Of a DNA stretch of 64,000 bases, positions 8,370 through 17,501 are shown piece by piece. Within the stretch, counting starts at the first letter, position 1, and each line of letters starts with the position of its first letter. The translations under genes and the position numbers were made by a program. Source of the DNA: Sphingobium sp. TKS (GTDB taxonomy: Bacteria; Pseudomonadota; Alphaproteobacteria; Sphingomonadales; Sphingomonadaceae); contig NZ_CP005084.1 in the NCBI RefSeq assembly GCF_001563265.1, positions 814,001 to 878,000 of the forward strand. The letters are read 5' to 3'. A model generated the notes under the pieces. It was given only the letters and a program-made list of their open reading frames with translations, did no database searches and had not been told where the DNA came from.

Positions 8370-8937
8370 GGCGGCATGGCCCGAAATCAGGGCCACCCCG
8401 CGCAAAGCAGCCATGGCATTGGGAGCGGGCGGTCCCGACACGGCGCCACAACCGCGCCGTTTCTGGTACGCCTGCGCGATCATCCTGCCCATCAGCGCCG
8501 CCGCCTGTTGGACCTTGCCGCAGTTCACCTTGGTCATGTCGCCCTCGATCGACGCCTGGTTGGTCCACAAGGCGCCGGGCACCATCCGGCGCGGTGACCT
8601 TGTGTCGTTCAAGCTGCGGCATCCCCTTGCCGGCCCTGCCCCGGTCGATGTCACCAAATATGTGCTCTGCATGCCGGGAGACAGGATCGAGATGATTGAG
8701 AAACCCTCGATGACGCCGGGCGCGAGGGATGGCTGGTATCGGTGCAATGGTAAGCTCATCGGGATCAGCAAGCCCGTCGGGCGGAAGGGGCAGCGCCTCC
8801 TGCATTGGCGGCCCACCGAGCCGCATATCCCTGCTGGCATGGTCTATGTCGGCTCATCTTATGTGGGTGGATTTGACAGCCGCTATTTTGGTCCCGTGCC
8901 CCTGCATCGCCTCACGCGGATGGAGAAGCTGCTATGA
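8341..8937 (+). CDS. S26-family signal peptidase of the transfer system
   Basis: A 198-residue inner-membrane serine peptidase related to the TraF maturation protease of RP4 and to signal peptidase I. One membrane span lies at about residues 41-58 (FWYACAIILPISAAACW). A SPSIDAWL segment follows, whose first Ser is the likely nucleophile, then RRGDLVSFKL and VTKYVLCMPGDRIE, whose Lys is the general base. The Ser-Lys dyad and the GD motif are intact. It probably matures the pilin or other exported transfer proteins. I chose the ATG at 8341, overlapping trbC by 29 bases, because upstream sequence in this frame is a shadow of trbC. Confidence 0.87.
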   Translation: MLRLAWTAARAAWPEIRATPRKAAMALGAGGPDTAPQPRRFWYACAIILPISAAACWTLPQFTLVMSPSIDAWLVHKAPGTIRRGDLVSFKLRHPLAGPAPVDVTKYVLCMPGDRIEMIEKPSMTPGARDGWYRCNGKLIGISKPVGRKGQRLLHWRPTEPHIPAGMVYVGSSYVGGFDSRYFGPVPLHRLTRMEKLL

Positions 8938-9806
8938 CCTGGCGCCTCCCTGCCGCCCTTGGGGCAATTTTGCTGATCTCGTCGCCGACTGCTGCGCAGA
9001 CGGGTTCGCCGACATCGGAGCCAAAGCAAGGCTATTGGTGGTACATAGCGCCAAAACCGAAACCCCGAGACGAAGCCGTTGATCCGGACAGGCTGGTGAA
9101 GCCGGTGATCCCGCCCATGACCGAGCTTGCGGCATGGACGCCGCCCAAGATCCGCAAGCTGATCGAGCAACAGCGCGATTATGCCGCCACCGTGTTGACG
9201 GTCGATGCGGTCGCCGATTTCTGGCGGTTGCAGGATTTTGCGCGGCGCAAGGCGCGGGCCTTTGCCGGCGTGACGCAGCTGGCGATGCTCCAGCATCCCG
9301 AACTGAATTCCAGGTCGGCCAATCCGATGGTGGGCGACGCACGCGACCAGCTGCTGGGCCAAAAGGATGCTGTGCGCCGCGCCTATCTGCGCGCCCATGC
9401 CGGCGAATTCGCGCTCGTCATGTTCTCGCGGACGAGTTGCGGCTATTGCCGCGTGCAGTGGCCGATCGTTCAGCGCTTCCAGGACGAGATGGGCTGGCAG
9501 GTGTCCCAAATCGATCTCGAACGCCGGCCCGAGGTTGCGCAGCGCTTTGGTGTCGATGTGACGCCGACGACGATGGTGATCCGGCGGAACAGTCCGCAAC
9601 GCATGGTGATCGCGACCGGGGTTGAGGCCTATCCCAACCTCACCCAGACCGCCTACCAGGCCGTCCGCCTGCTGTCCGGCGACATCCGGCCCGAGCAGTT
9701 CCTGACCGGGGCGGGTGAGGAAGACGGCTTCTTTGATGCGCTCGCCAATGGTCCTGTTGCCGCAGCCGATCCATCGGCGGACGGGCCTCAGGATGCCAAC
9801 CCATGA
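8934..9806 (+). CDS. traF: TraF, thioredoxin-fold pilus assembly protein
   Basis: A 290-residue periplasmic protein (F TraF is 247). The signal peptide ends near AAAQT. The type-F TraF pattern is clear: GYWWYIAPKPKP near the N-terminus, PPMTELAAWTPPKIRKLIEQQRDYA, then a thioredoxin-like domain with an intact CGYC active site (FSRTSCGYCRVQWP, about residue 168) and the cis-proline region VDVTPTTMVI. It is expected to help disulfide folding of TraU, TraN and TraH. Overlaps with both neighbours are 4 bases (ATGA). Confidence 0.93.
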   Translation: MTWRLPAALGAILLISSPTAAQTGSPTSEPKQGYWWYIAPKPKPRDEAVDPDRLVKPVIPPMTELAAWTPPKIRKLIEQQRDYAATVLTVDAVADFWRLQDFARRKARAFAGVTQLAMLQHPELNSRSANPMVGDARDQLLGQKDAVRRAYLRAHAGEFALVMFSRTSCGYCRVQWPIVQRFQDEMGWQVSQIDLERRPEVAQRFGVDVTPTTMVIRRNSPQRMVIATGVEAYPNLTQTAYQAVRLLSGDIRPEQFLTGAGEEDGFFDALANGPVAAADPSADGPQDANP

Positions 9807-10390
9807 GATTCTGGATGATCCTTCCATTCCTGGCGCCTTCGCTTGCCATGTCGAGTGCAGTGGCCCGGCCGATCACGCGCGCCGACGCCATGCGCGCCGC
9901 GATCCATCCCGTCGCGACGAACACGGACATGCAAAAATGGTTGTCCCGCGTGCCCGTAACCAAGGACTTTCCGCCAGATTTCGCCGCGACATTGGGAGGT
10001 GAGGCCTCGCTCTTCATCATCGAGATGACGACGGCGCCCGAATGTCTGCCCTGCGCGGACCTCTGGGCAAAGTTGGCGCAATATTCCCGGCATTATCATT
10101 GGCAGGTCCGCACCATCGGCGGCGACGAGGCCTTGCTACGTTCCGGCAGGCTCGGCCTCCCCTGGGTCGGGCATCCGGTAGCATGGATCCGTCCCGTCGC
10201 CGATGCTGATCGCATCATCCCGATCGCGATCGGCACCGACCACGGCGTCAACCTGGCGCGCAATGCCTATCTCGCGGCCAAGATGCTAACGGGCGTGCGT
10301 CCGGCGGTCGGGCTTCGCGCGATGGCCAAGTTCACCGGCATCGTTGGAGCAGTTGATCGCGTTGGCGCGACAGTGAGGCCTTCCAGATGA
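9803..10390 (+). CDS. Second thioredoxin-fold protein (TrbB-like role)
   Basis: A 195-residue exported protein with a signal peptide (FWMILPFLAPSLAMSSAVA) and a CxxC motif, CLPC at about residues 76-79, in the context TTAPECLPCADLW. The rest (YHWQVRTIGGDE, GLPWVGHPVAWIRP) is consistent with a thioredoxin fold. F plasmids encode a periplasmic disulfide isomerase, TrbB, near traF and traH, and this protein fits that role by position and motif; the assignment is inference. It is coupled to traF by an ATGA overlap. A 190 bp gap with a large palindrome follows. Confidence 0.75.
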   Translation: MRFWMILPFLAPSLAMSSAVARPITRADAMRAAIHPVATNTDMQKWLSRVPVTKDFPPDFAATLGGEASLFIIEMTTAPECLPCADLWAKLAQYSRHYHWQVRTIGGDEALLRSGRLGLPWVGHPVAWIRPVADADRIIPIAIGTDHGVNLARNAYLAAKMLTGVRPAVGLRAMAKFTGIVGAVDRVGATVRPSR

Positions 10391-10456
10391 TCGGCAGCAC
10401 GCACGCATCAAACTCCAGACATTCCCAGGCGGAAGCAACCCGACCGCCTGTCCATC

Positions 10457-10497
10457 AACCTCGCAATTTCGGATCATTGATCCAAATTTGCGAGGTT
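10457..10497. promoter_or_regulatory. 41 bp near-perfect palindrome before traH
   Basis: Two 20-base arms (10457-10476 and 10478-10497) match as inverted repeats with two mismatches around a single central base at 10477. The outer arm reads AACCTCGCAA and the inner part ends GGATCA. It lies in the 190 bp gap upstream of traH. With almost no loop it is better suited as a protein-binding site (dimeric regulator or tyrosine recombinase core) than as a terminator, though a cruciform or RNA hairpin cannot be excluded. Confidence 0.7.
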
Positions 10498-10580
10498 ATT
10501 TCCCACATCCGACCATCCTTGAAAATGCCGCGCATGGCGGGCCGGCATCTTCGCCTTCTCATTCCAAGAGGAAGCCCGCC

Positions 10581-12002
10581 ATGCCTTCGCTCCGTCCTCG
10601 CTGTGCGCTGATCGCGCTCGGCCTGCTCGCCACCTGCGGCACGACCGCGCCTGCATACGCCCAAGGCTGGGCGGAAAGCTGGTTCGACAATGTGACCTAT
10701 ACCTCGCCCGGCTCCTTCGAGGACCAGACGCGCGGCTATGTGACCGCAGGCGGCATGTCCGGGCGCGTCGACGTCCATGACGATTATCTGATGTCGCTCA
10801 CCCTCCCCAAGGTGAAGGCCGGCTGTGGCGGCATCGACATGTTTCTGGGGGGCATGTCGTTCCTCGATCCGGACTATCTGGTCCAGAAGCTGGAAAGCAT
10901 TCTCCAGGCCGCGCCGGCGGTCGCGTTCCAATATCTGCTCGAAACCCTCGACGAGAAAATGGGGAATATCATCTCGAAGATGGAGGCAGCGACCAATTAC
11001 CTGAACTCCATCCAGGTCAATGACTGCCGTCTTTCCAATCGCATGGTACAGATCGCCAAGGGCGACGACAATATGTCGGGCATCATCGAGGAGATGACCG
11101 GCTACAAGTCAGTGAAGGAAGGTTTCGCGAAAAGCTACCAGCAGAGCCGCGAGAAGATACAGGCGAACCAGAATAATCCGACCGAGGATCTGAAGGACGC
11201 GCTCGCCAACTGCCCGGCAGAGGTGACCGACATCTTCCGCACCGGCTCCCTTCTCTCCCATGCCGCGACGCGCGTCGGCGCCGGCGACTGGGCCTCGGTG
11301 ATGCGGGCGCGCGTGGGCGACGTCTATATGCGCTGGGACGCGACCGACAAGGTGCCAATCTTTTCCGCCATTCCAGCCTGCCCGCATCAGGACAGCGACA
11401 GCCCGCAGGATTTTCTCGCCGGCAAGGTCCAGAGCCGTTCGCTCAACATACCGCCGTCTGCCGCGGACTGCGCCCCGGACGGCGGCAAAGGGGCACTGGA
11501 ACTTGCCCGGACACGGATGCAGTCGATCGCCACCAAGATCCGCACGCGCGCCGCGTTGACGGCCGAAGAGCGCCAATTTGTCGCCAATGTCCGCACGCTG
11601 CCGGTCTATCGCATGCTGGAATGGGGGGTGCGTGAGGGCGTGCCCGATTCCGTGATCGCCGACACCGATGAACTGGTGGCACTCACGCTTGCCTATCAGA
11701 TGCTCAATGATCTCACCCGGTCGATCGACTTTGCCGTTTCCAATGCCGAACGGGGCGCGAGCGCCGCCGGCGCGGCCGATGCCGGCAACGCCAATATCTG
11801 CCAGACCCGCATCCTATCCAAGGGCATCGAGCAGCTGAGGGATTTGCGCGAGGAGGTGCTGCGCCAGCGCGCGCAGATGCGGCAAAGCTACATGGCCGCG
11901 CTCAATCAGGCGAACCTCTCGGCCAATTATGCCGGGCTGCTGCGCACACGCGACCGCGATGCGCGCGACACCGCCGGCACCGCTTCGAACAACAATCGAT
12001 GA
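10581..12002 (+). CDS. traH: TraH, F-pilus assembly protein
   Basis: A 473-residue protein (F TraH is 458). I chose the ATG at 10581 because it follows an AAGAGGAAG Shine-Dalgarno and gives a clean signal peptide (cleavage after AYA). The frame is open upstream to 10488 without conservation. The family signature is plain: WFDNVTYTSPGSFEDQTRGYVTAGGMSGRV, GCGGIDMFLGGMSFL and LVQKLESILQAAPAVAFQYLL near the N-terminus, and a long C-terminal helical region (LSKGIEQLRDLREEVLRQRAQ) likely to form coiled coil. TraH acts at the outer membrane in pilus assembly and mating-pair formation with TraF and TraG. Confidence 0.94.
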   Translation: MPSLRPRCALIALGLLATCGTTAPAYAQGWAESWFDNVTYTSPGSFEDQTRGYVTAGGMSGRVDVHDDYLMSLTLPKVKAGCGGIDMFLGGMSFLDPDYLVQKLESILQAAPAVAFQYLLETLDEKMGNIISKMEAATNYLNSIQVNDCRLSNRMVQIAKGDDNMSGIIEEMTGYKSVKEGFAKSYQQSREKIQANQNNPTEDLKDALANCPAEVTDIFRTGSLLSHAATRVGAGDWASVMRARVGDVYMRWDATDKVPIFSAIPACPHQDSDSPQDFLAGKVQSRSLNIPPSAADCAPDGGKGALELARTRMQSIATKIRTRAALTAEERQFVANVRTLPVYRMLEWGVREGVPDSVIADTDELVALTLAYQMLNDLTRSIDFAVSNAERGASAAGAADAGNANICQTRILSKGIEQLRDLREEVLRQRAQMRQSYMAALNQANLSANYAGLLRTRDRDARDTAGTASNNNR

Positions 12003-12022
12003 ACCCTTTGGAGGCACCGCCC

Positions 12023-15000
12023 ATGCGCCGCCTGTTTCGCTCGGCCCTTGCCCTGCCGCTCGCTTTGGCGGCAACGCCCGCGCTGGCTCTGGAGTCCAGT
12101 TTCCATACATATGACGGCTTTGCCGAAACGGTGGATGCGTTCCGTCTGGTCTCGATGATCTTCGGCGATCCACGCTACGAAACGCTGGTGCTGATCTGCG
12201 CGGTCGTGGGGATCGCGCTCGGCGTCCTGATCGCCTCGTTCCGCGGCCAGGGCATGGGGCTGGTTGCGTTCGGGTTCCAGATGCTGATCGGCATCGGGCT
12301 GTTTGTCGGCCTGGTCGCGACCACCGGCACCGTCCATGTCTATGACCGGGTCCGCAATGCCTATCAGCCGGTCGGCGATGTCCCCAATCTCATCGTGCTG
12401 GTGGCGGGCGTCACCAACCTCATGGAGCGGGCGCTCGCCGAGACGATCGACGACAACACCACCGACCCCAATGCGAAGCTGGAGTTTGGCGCGGGCGGTC
12501 ATGCCTTCGACCTCTTTTTGAACGCCGTCTCCCCGCGCGGGCCCATGACCGACACCTTCCTCGACGCGACCATCAAGGATTATGTCCGGCAATGCTATCC
12601 GGTCGCTCGCGTCTCGCCGGCCTATGGCGTGGACGACGATCAGCTTTTCCGGGGCACGACGGACCTCCCCGCCTCCTTTGCCGCCATGGCCGGGCCGGCC
12701 ACCTTCAGCACCGTCTTCACCTCGGCCGACAAGGGCGGCACGACCATGAGCTGCCAGGAAGCCTGGGACCATATCCAGTCTCGGCTCGGCGACCCGACTC
12801 TGTTCGACAACTATGCCCGTCAGGTCTGCCAGAGCAGCGGCTATGATGTTGCCGATGCCAACCAGCTGGCGCGGTGCCGCACGCGCCTTGGGCAGCTTGG
12901 CGATGGGATGATGGGAACGCCCCTTACCCTCCAGGCCTTCTTCTCCGATGTGCTGCTGGGCAGCAGCGTCGGCGATGTGCTGTTCGAGGATAGCCCGGCG
13001 ACAGCGGCTCGGGTGATGGCGAACCGGGCGGTGGTGTCAAGCGGGCTGTCCACCATGTCGGTCGCCAATCAGTGGATGCCCACGATCCGCGCCACCGTGT
13101 TCGGGATCATGTTGTTCATGATGCCGATCGCGCTGCTGTTCATCTTGACGCCGATCAATCTGCGTGTCGCGAGCTTCGCGCTCGGCCTGTTCGTGTTCGT
13201 GGCGCTCTGGGGCGTCATCGATGCGGGCATCTATCAGCTGACCCTGGGCCGGGCGATGGCGGTCCTGGCCGAGATGCGATCCAATCATGTCGCCACGAAT
13301 GCTTGGATGCTGGCGCCGTCGGCAGCGCTGAAGGCCCTTGCGATCTTTGGGTCGTTCCGCACGGCCGCTGCGGGCCTAGCGGGGGCGTTCGTGTTCACCG
13401 TGTTCCGCTTCTCCGGCAATGTGTTCTCGTCTTTCACCGGCGGCGCGCTTCAGGCGCAGGGCCAGGGTACGGCGGCAGCGACGCCCCTGATGACGCGGGA
13501 AGGGTTTGCCTCGGCGCTCGAAGCCCAGGCATCGGCCTCCGGCACGATGGCGCGCAGAGGCATGGCGTCGAACTTTGGAGATTTTGGGGAGCGCACGACG
13601 TTCAGCAGCAATCGGGCTTTCGGCGCGGCCGGAACCGTCTTGGGCGAGCATGGTGGCGGCCTCGCGGGCGGCAGCGCCTTCGCGCTGGGTGGCATCGACG
13701 CCGCGCGAGAGCTGGGCGGCATCTCCCCTGCTCTTGCCGGGCGCGATCTCAGCAATCCGGCAACCGCTCAAGCGGTCTGGGCGAATGCGACGACGGGCGC
13801 CATCCAAAATTTTGCCGAGAAGGATACGTTGCGGGCACTCGGCACGACCTATTTTGGCGAGGGGCAATCGGGCGAGCGGGCTTTTGCGGCATTCGCTCAG
13901 AATATGGTGCAATGGAAGGCGTTCGGTGACCAGCGCGCCTATGACATGATGCTATCTGGTACGCAGCGGCATTTTGAGCGCAGCGGCTATGACGCCAGGG
14001 ACGCGGCACTCAAGGCCTCGACGCTTATTGGACAGGCTTCGGCCGATCCGACCTTCGCCAAGATCACCGCCAACGCCTTCGATCAGGAGCAGATGTTGCG
14101 CAACGATCTCACCGGTGCCCAGGTGCAGGTCGGCGCCATGGAGGGCCGCCGGGATTATGCGGGCGACCATGTGGCGGCGACCGAGCGGGGCAATGTCGCT
14201 ACGGAGCAGGCTTGGCGCACAGGCAATAATGCCGGTCACCGCAGCGCCTCCTCGATGCTCGGTCTTTCGCTTGATGAAACCGGCCGCCGCATCGGATTCA
14301 TCAATGCCCTTTCCGGCGAAGCGCGATCCACGGCCATTACGCAGCTCTCCCGCGCAACGGGACGGAATGAAGCTCAGGTCATGCACGCGCTTGAAAGCTA
14401 TAATGCTGCGACACAGGTCGGGACCGCCGATGGTGCGACGGCCGAAGCGGCGCGGGAGGGTACCAGCGTCTATGGCCGCACTCGGGACGCCGCCGGCTAT
14501 GATTTTGCCGAGCGGTCGGGCAAGCTCGACGCGCAGCGCGAGGTCGGTCTGGATGGGACGCGATCGGCCGCCAGGATCGGCGAACAGCGCCGGGAAGCTG
14601 AGAATTTCGGATTTGCCGAAGGCGCTGCGGCCGCCGGCGCAACGGTGCGGGAAGCGGCGCGCCTCGACAGCTTTATCCAGGCCTTGAGCCGCACGGCGGG
14701 CAATCAGGTCGATATGAATGAAGGCGGTACTGAGGGTGTTGCCGATCGGTCTCGCAATGAGCGGCTGACCCGGATCGTCGATAATGAGCGCCTGACACGC
14801 ATGCAGGCCTTGCTCCGTGAGAATGGCATAGGCCTCTCGAGACGCCAGATCGCGATGGATCAGAATGGCGATCTCAACCTCAATTTGACGCCTGACGCAG
14901 CGGCGCAGATGTGGAGATCCGGGCTGATCAATGAAAGCCAGCTGGGTGCCATCGCCAATGGCGGGCGGGCGCGGTTCAGCTTTGCCCATAATGATCTGCT

Positions 15001-15733
15001 GGTGTCGAGCAGCACCGGGTTCAGCCGGTCGGCACGGTCTGACACCAGCACGCGGTTCGAGGCGGGCAAGCAGGCGGGGCCGGATACGGTCGAGCATTTC
15101 CTGGGCGGTGGCTCAGAGGGTCATGCCATGATGGCCAATTGGCTCAAGGGCGGGTTCGAGATGGACCGGCAGGGAAACTGGCGCCTCAAACCGCAGGTGG
15201 CAGATACGCTCCAAAGGGACGTCCAGGCGATCATGGTGCAGACCGGGTGGACGCGGTCTTTGTCTCGAAGTGCTAGCCATCAGGTCAGTAGCCGCTCATC
15301 CGTCGGGGCTACTATTGGTGGATCTGTAGAAAGCAGTGGATCAAAGCCCGGCAGCCACCGCCACACAAGCGGGAATTTCAGCGGCCAAGCTGGGCTGGAG
15401 ACGTCGGATACTGGAACGGGCGCTACCGACGCTGCGGCGAGTATCGATATTGTCAATTATGATGTTCGCAATGCTATTTCTGCGGCAGAGCGCGCCACTT
15501 CAAGGTCGGCCAACCCCTCAAGAGACTTTGCGGATGAACTGAGCCATCGCCTGCTGGGACCAGATGGACTCCGCAATCGCTATCTCAATCACGCCGCCGC
15601 CGGTCGAGGGACCCTGGACTTAACCGCCCCGCTGACTTCGATGGAGCAATCCAGAATTTTGGACAGTGGTCGCTTTAGCGGCGATCGTACATCAGGTCTT
15701 GGAGACGGCTCTCCGTCGACAGAAGAGAATTAA
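12023..15733 (+). CDS. traG: TraG, mating-pair stabilisation and entry-exclusion-type protein
   Basis: A 1236-residue inner-membrane protein, larger than F TraG (938). The ATG at 12023 follows GGAGG at the right spacing; a start 24 bases earlier overlaps the traH stop. Hydrophobic segments lie at about residues 8-25 (signal-like), 50-70, 78-98, 345-365, 370-395 and 425-450, matching the TraG N-terminal topology of periplasmic loop, paired spans and cytoplasmic turn. From about residue 480 the protein is a long alanine-, glycine-, arginine- and serine-rich, mostly hydrophilic domain, as in the TraG C-terminus that acts in mating stabilisation. It closes the operon. Confidence 0.92.
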   Translation: MRRLFRSALALPLALAATPALALESSFHTYDGFAETVDAFRLVSMIFGDPRYETLVLICAVVGIALGVLIASFRGQGMGLVAFGFQMLIGIGLFVGLVATTGTVHVYDRVRNAYQPVGDVPNLIVLVAGVTNLMERALAETIDDNTTDPNAKLEFGAGGHAFDLFLNAVSPRGPMTDTFLDATIKDYVRQCYPVARVSPAYGVDDDQLFRGTTDLPASFAAMAGPATFSTVFTSADKGGTTMSCQEAWDHIQSRLGDPTLFDNYARQVCQSSGYDVADANQLARCRTRLGQLGDGMMGTPLTLQAFFSDVLLGSSVGDVLFEDSPATAARVMANRAVVSSGLSTMSVANQWMPTIRATVFGIMLFMMPIALLFILTPINLRVASFALGLFVFVALWGVIDAGIYQLTLGRAMAVLAEMRSNHVATNAWMLAPSAALKALAIFGSFRTAAAGLAGAFVFTVFRFSGNVFSSFTGGALQAQGQGTAAATPLMTREGFASALEAQASASGTMARRGMASNFGDFGERTTFSSNRAFGAAGTVLGEHGGGLAGGSAFALGGIDAARELGGISPALAGRDLSNPATAQAVWANATTGAIQNFAEKDTLRALGTTYFGEGQSGERAFAAFAQNMVQWKAFGDQRAYDMMLSGTQRHFERSGYDARDAALKASTLIGQASADPTFAKITANAFDQEQMLRNDLTGAQVQVGAMEGRRDYAGDHVAATERGNVATEQAWRTGNNAGHRSASSMLGLSLDETGRRIGFINALSGEARSTAITQLSRATGRNEAQVMHALESYNAATQVGTADGATAEAAREGTSVYGRTRDAAGYDFAERSGKLDAQREVGLDGTRSAARIGEQRREAENFGFAEGAAAAGATVREAARLDSFIQALSRTAGNQVDMNEGGTEGVADRSRNERLTRIVDNERLTRMQALLRENGIGLSRRQIAMDQNGDLNLNLTPDAAAQMWRSGLINESQLGAIANGGRARFSFAHNDLLVSSSTGFSRSARSDTSTRFEAGKQAGPDTVEHFLGGGSEGHAMMANWLKGGFEMDRQGNWRLKPQVADTLQRDVQAIMVQTGWTRSLSRSASHQVSSRSSVGATIGGSVESSGSKPGSHRHTSGNFSGQAGLETSDTGTGATDAAASIDIVNYDVRNAISAAERATSRSANPSRDFADELSHRLLGPDGLRNRYLNHAAAGRGTLDLTAPLTSMEQSRILDSGRFSGDRTSGLGDGSPSTEEN

Positions 15734-16170
15734 TGCTTTCCTCTCACATGCCTGTCCAGCCACGCTTGACTGGTCGGATTGCCAGGATGTCCATAGTATC
15801 GCGAATTTGCGGGGTCCGTTGGATCCATTCTCTTAAAAGTGGCGAAATGATGATGGGAATCATCATGCCGACTCCAGGCGAAACCATCACCTTTCTCCGC
15901 CTTGAATTGAAAGCCGAACCATGCCCGGAAAAAACCGAAACCCAATACCGGTATGATCACAAACGGATGAAGCAAGGCACCGAGTGGGACTATGATGTGG
16001 GTCGGAAATACGGAAGCCGGCACCGACAGAAATACCGACCAGAACATAATCGCTGATCCCCACCAAAGTTTGGCATACCAAGGGCGCCACAACCAATCCC
16101 CAGCGCGCGGCGGGAACCTCACGGAATCAGAATTTCGCGCGTCTGAATCTGGGATGCTTTGCTCTGCCAT
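15730..16170 (-). CDS. Small membrane protein convergent with traG
   Basis: A 146-residue protein whose stop overlaps the traG stop on the other strand. Two hydrophobic segments are visible at about residues 35-55 (LWWGSAIMFWSVFLSV) and 60-82 (IIVPLGALLHPFVIIPVLGFGFF), with tryptophan- and histidine-rich soluble ends (DDSHHHFATFKRMDPTDP, ending in HVRGKH). I do not recognise the family. Placement at the end of a transfer operon suggests an entry-exclusion or accessory cargo gene, but nothing in the sequence proves that. Confidence 0.6.
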   Translation of the reverse strand: MAEQSIPDSDARNSDSVRFPPRAGDWLWRPWYAKLWWGSAIMFWSVFLSVPASVFPTHIIVPLGALLHPFVIIPVLGFGFFRAWFGFQFKAEKGDGFAWSRHDDSHHHFATFKRMDPTDPANSRYYGHPGNPTSQAWLDRHVRGKH

Positions 16171-16560
16171 AGGACCTCGCTTCGCGGCTACGATAGCATG
16201 TCAACCCCTTCGAAACACATACAATCGTATCCAAATTGACGCCAAGCCACTCCCCTCCCCCTTTTTTTGGTTTCATCCCGGCACGGAGCCCCGTTTGCCA
16301 CGGCCGACGAGATGTCACGCGATAAATCAGTATTCTCCGTCGCGCCATTTTTGGTCAGTCTCAACCAGAAACAGATGCTGAAATGCAGACACGAATCCCA
16401 TAGGTATTTGCGCAAAGTTGCAATCCCGCGGGGCCACTTTCTGGCCGGGCATGGGACTTGTACGAACCCGCTGCCGCGGGATGGGTGCCTGGATTGAGGT
16501 CGTCCTGACCAACTGAGATTTTGCTTCGGTTGAGCGTTGCCGGGCATGGGCAGAGCATCG
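16171..16560. other. Intergenic stretch before the IS91-family genes
   Basis: About 390 bp with no convincing gene; the short frames here have no start signals or recognisable content. It contains the upstream region of the small membrane gene and probably the left part of the IS91-family element, whose exact end I cannot place because such elements lack terminal inverted repeats. Confidence 0.4.
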
Positions 16561-16584
16561 CGACTCCTTTCAGCAAAGGAGTCG
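16561..16584 (+). promoter_or_regulatory. Hairpin hiding the integrase ribosome-binding site
   Basis: A perfect 10 bp stem (CGACTCCTTT at 16561-16570, AAAGGAGTCG at 16575-16584) with the 4-base loop CAGC. The right arm contains the AAAGGAG Shine-Dalgarno, 7 bases before the integrase ATG at 16589. In mRNA the hairpin would sequester that site and limit translation, a known way for insertion sequences to avoid activation by read-through transcripts; the function here is inferred. Confidence 0.7.
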
Positions 16585-16588
16585 AACC

Positions 16589-17497
16589 ATGATTGATCCC
16601 GTTTTGGAAATGCCCGCCAGTTCGCTGCGTCAGCGCATGATCGATGACATGAACATGCGCGAATTTACGCGCGAAACCCAGCGCAACTATATCCGCGATG
16701 TCGCGCGGTTTGCCGCCTATCTTGGGCGTCCTCCCGATACAGCGACGGCAGAGGATCTGCGCCAGTTCCAGATCGACCAGCGAGAGATCGGGGTCGGCGC
16801 GCCCACGATGAACAGTATCGTCGCGGCGCTGCGCTTCTTTTTCACGCATACCATCGACCGGCCCGACCTTGCCCGCAGGCTTTACAAGGTCAAGCATCCC
16901 CGCTCCTTGCCCGTCGTGCTCAGTCCCGAAGAGGTCGCCCGGCTGCTCCAAGCAACAACGAGCCTCAAGCATCAGGCGGCTATGTCAGTTGCCTATGGGG
17001 CGGGCCTGCGTGCCGCTGAGGTGACGATGCTCAAAGTCCGCGACATCGATAGTGAGCGCATGTTGATCAGGGTCGAGCGGGGGAAAGGCGGCCGGTATCG
17101 CAACGCGATCTTGCCGGCCGATCTGCTCGCCTTGTTGCGTGAGTGGTGGAAGGTCGGGCGGCAACAGGGGGTCATGCATGCCGACGGCTGGCTATTCCCC
17201 GGCCAACATTATCTCAAGCCGATGAGTCCCCGGCATCTGCACCGCGTTGTCGTCGAAGCCGCACGGGCGGCCGGCATTGGCAAGCGGGTCGGGCCGCACA
17301 CGTTGCGGCACTGTTTTGCCACCCATCTGCTGGAAGAAGGGGTTGATGTCCGCGTCATTCAGGCGCTGTTGGGCCACGCGAACCTGAGTACGACCGCCTT
17401 CTACACCAAAGTTGCGACCCGAACCGCGCGCGCCGTCGTCAGCCCGTTCGATCGACTGGCCATATGCGGCCCCAAACAGGCGGTGCCCGACGGCTGA
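16589..17497 (+). CDS. Tyrosine recombinase of IS91-family element
   Basis: A 302-residue XerC/D-like integrase. The N-terminal SAM-like DNA-binding domain (about 15-100, RETQRNYIRDVARFAAYLGR) is followed by the catalytic domain with Arg in YGAGLRAAEVTMLK (near 136), Lys in GKGGRYRN, the box-II HTLRHCFATHLLEEG (His, Arg), and TAFYTKVATR with the likely nucleophile Tyr. All catalytic residues appear intact. IS91 elements often carry such a gene upstream of the transposase, though its role in transposition is not settled. The start has a strong but hairpin-sequestered Shine-Dalgarno. Confidence 0.88.
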   Translation: MIDPVLEMPASSLRQRMIDDMNMREFTRETQRNYIRDVARFAAYLGRPPDTATAEDLRQFQIDQREIGVGAPTMNSIVAALRFFFTHTIDRPDLARRLYKVKHPRSLPVVLSPEEVARLLQATTSLKHQAAMSVAYGAGLRAAEVTMLKVRDIDSERMLIRVERGKGGRYRNAILPADLLALLREWWKVGRQQGVMHADGWLFPGQHYLKPMSPRHLHRVVVEAARAAGIGKRVGPHTLRHCFATHLLEEGVDVRVIQALLGHANLSTTAFYTKVATRTARAVVSPFDRLAICGPKQAVPDG

Positions 17498-17501
17498 GCC
17501 G

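Noticed and set aside
10387..10611. 74-codon frame overlapping the second thioredoxin-like gene
   Set aside because: It crosses the large palindrome and the traH signal peptide region out of frame, with no recognisable protein content.
12036..12772. Long minus-strand frame inside traG
   Set aside because: Charged low-complexity translation opposite a clear TraG membrane domain; a shadow.
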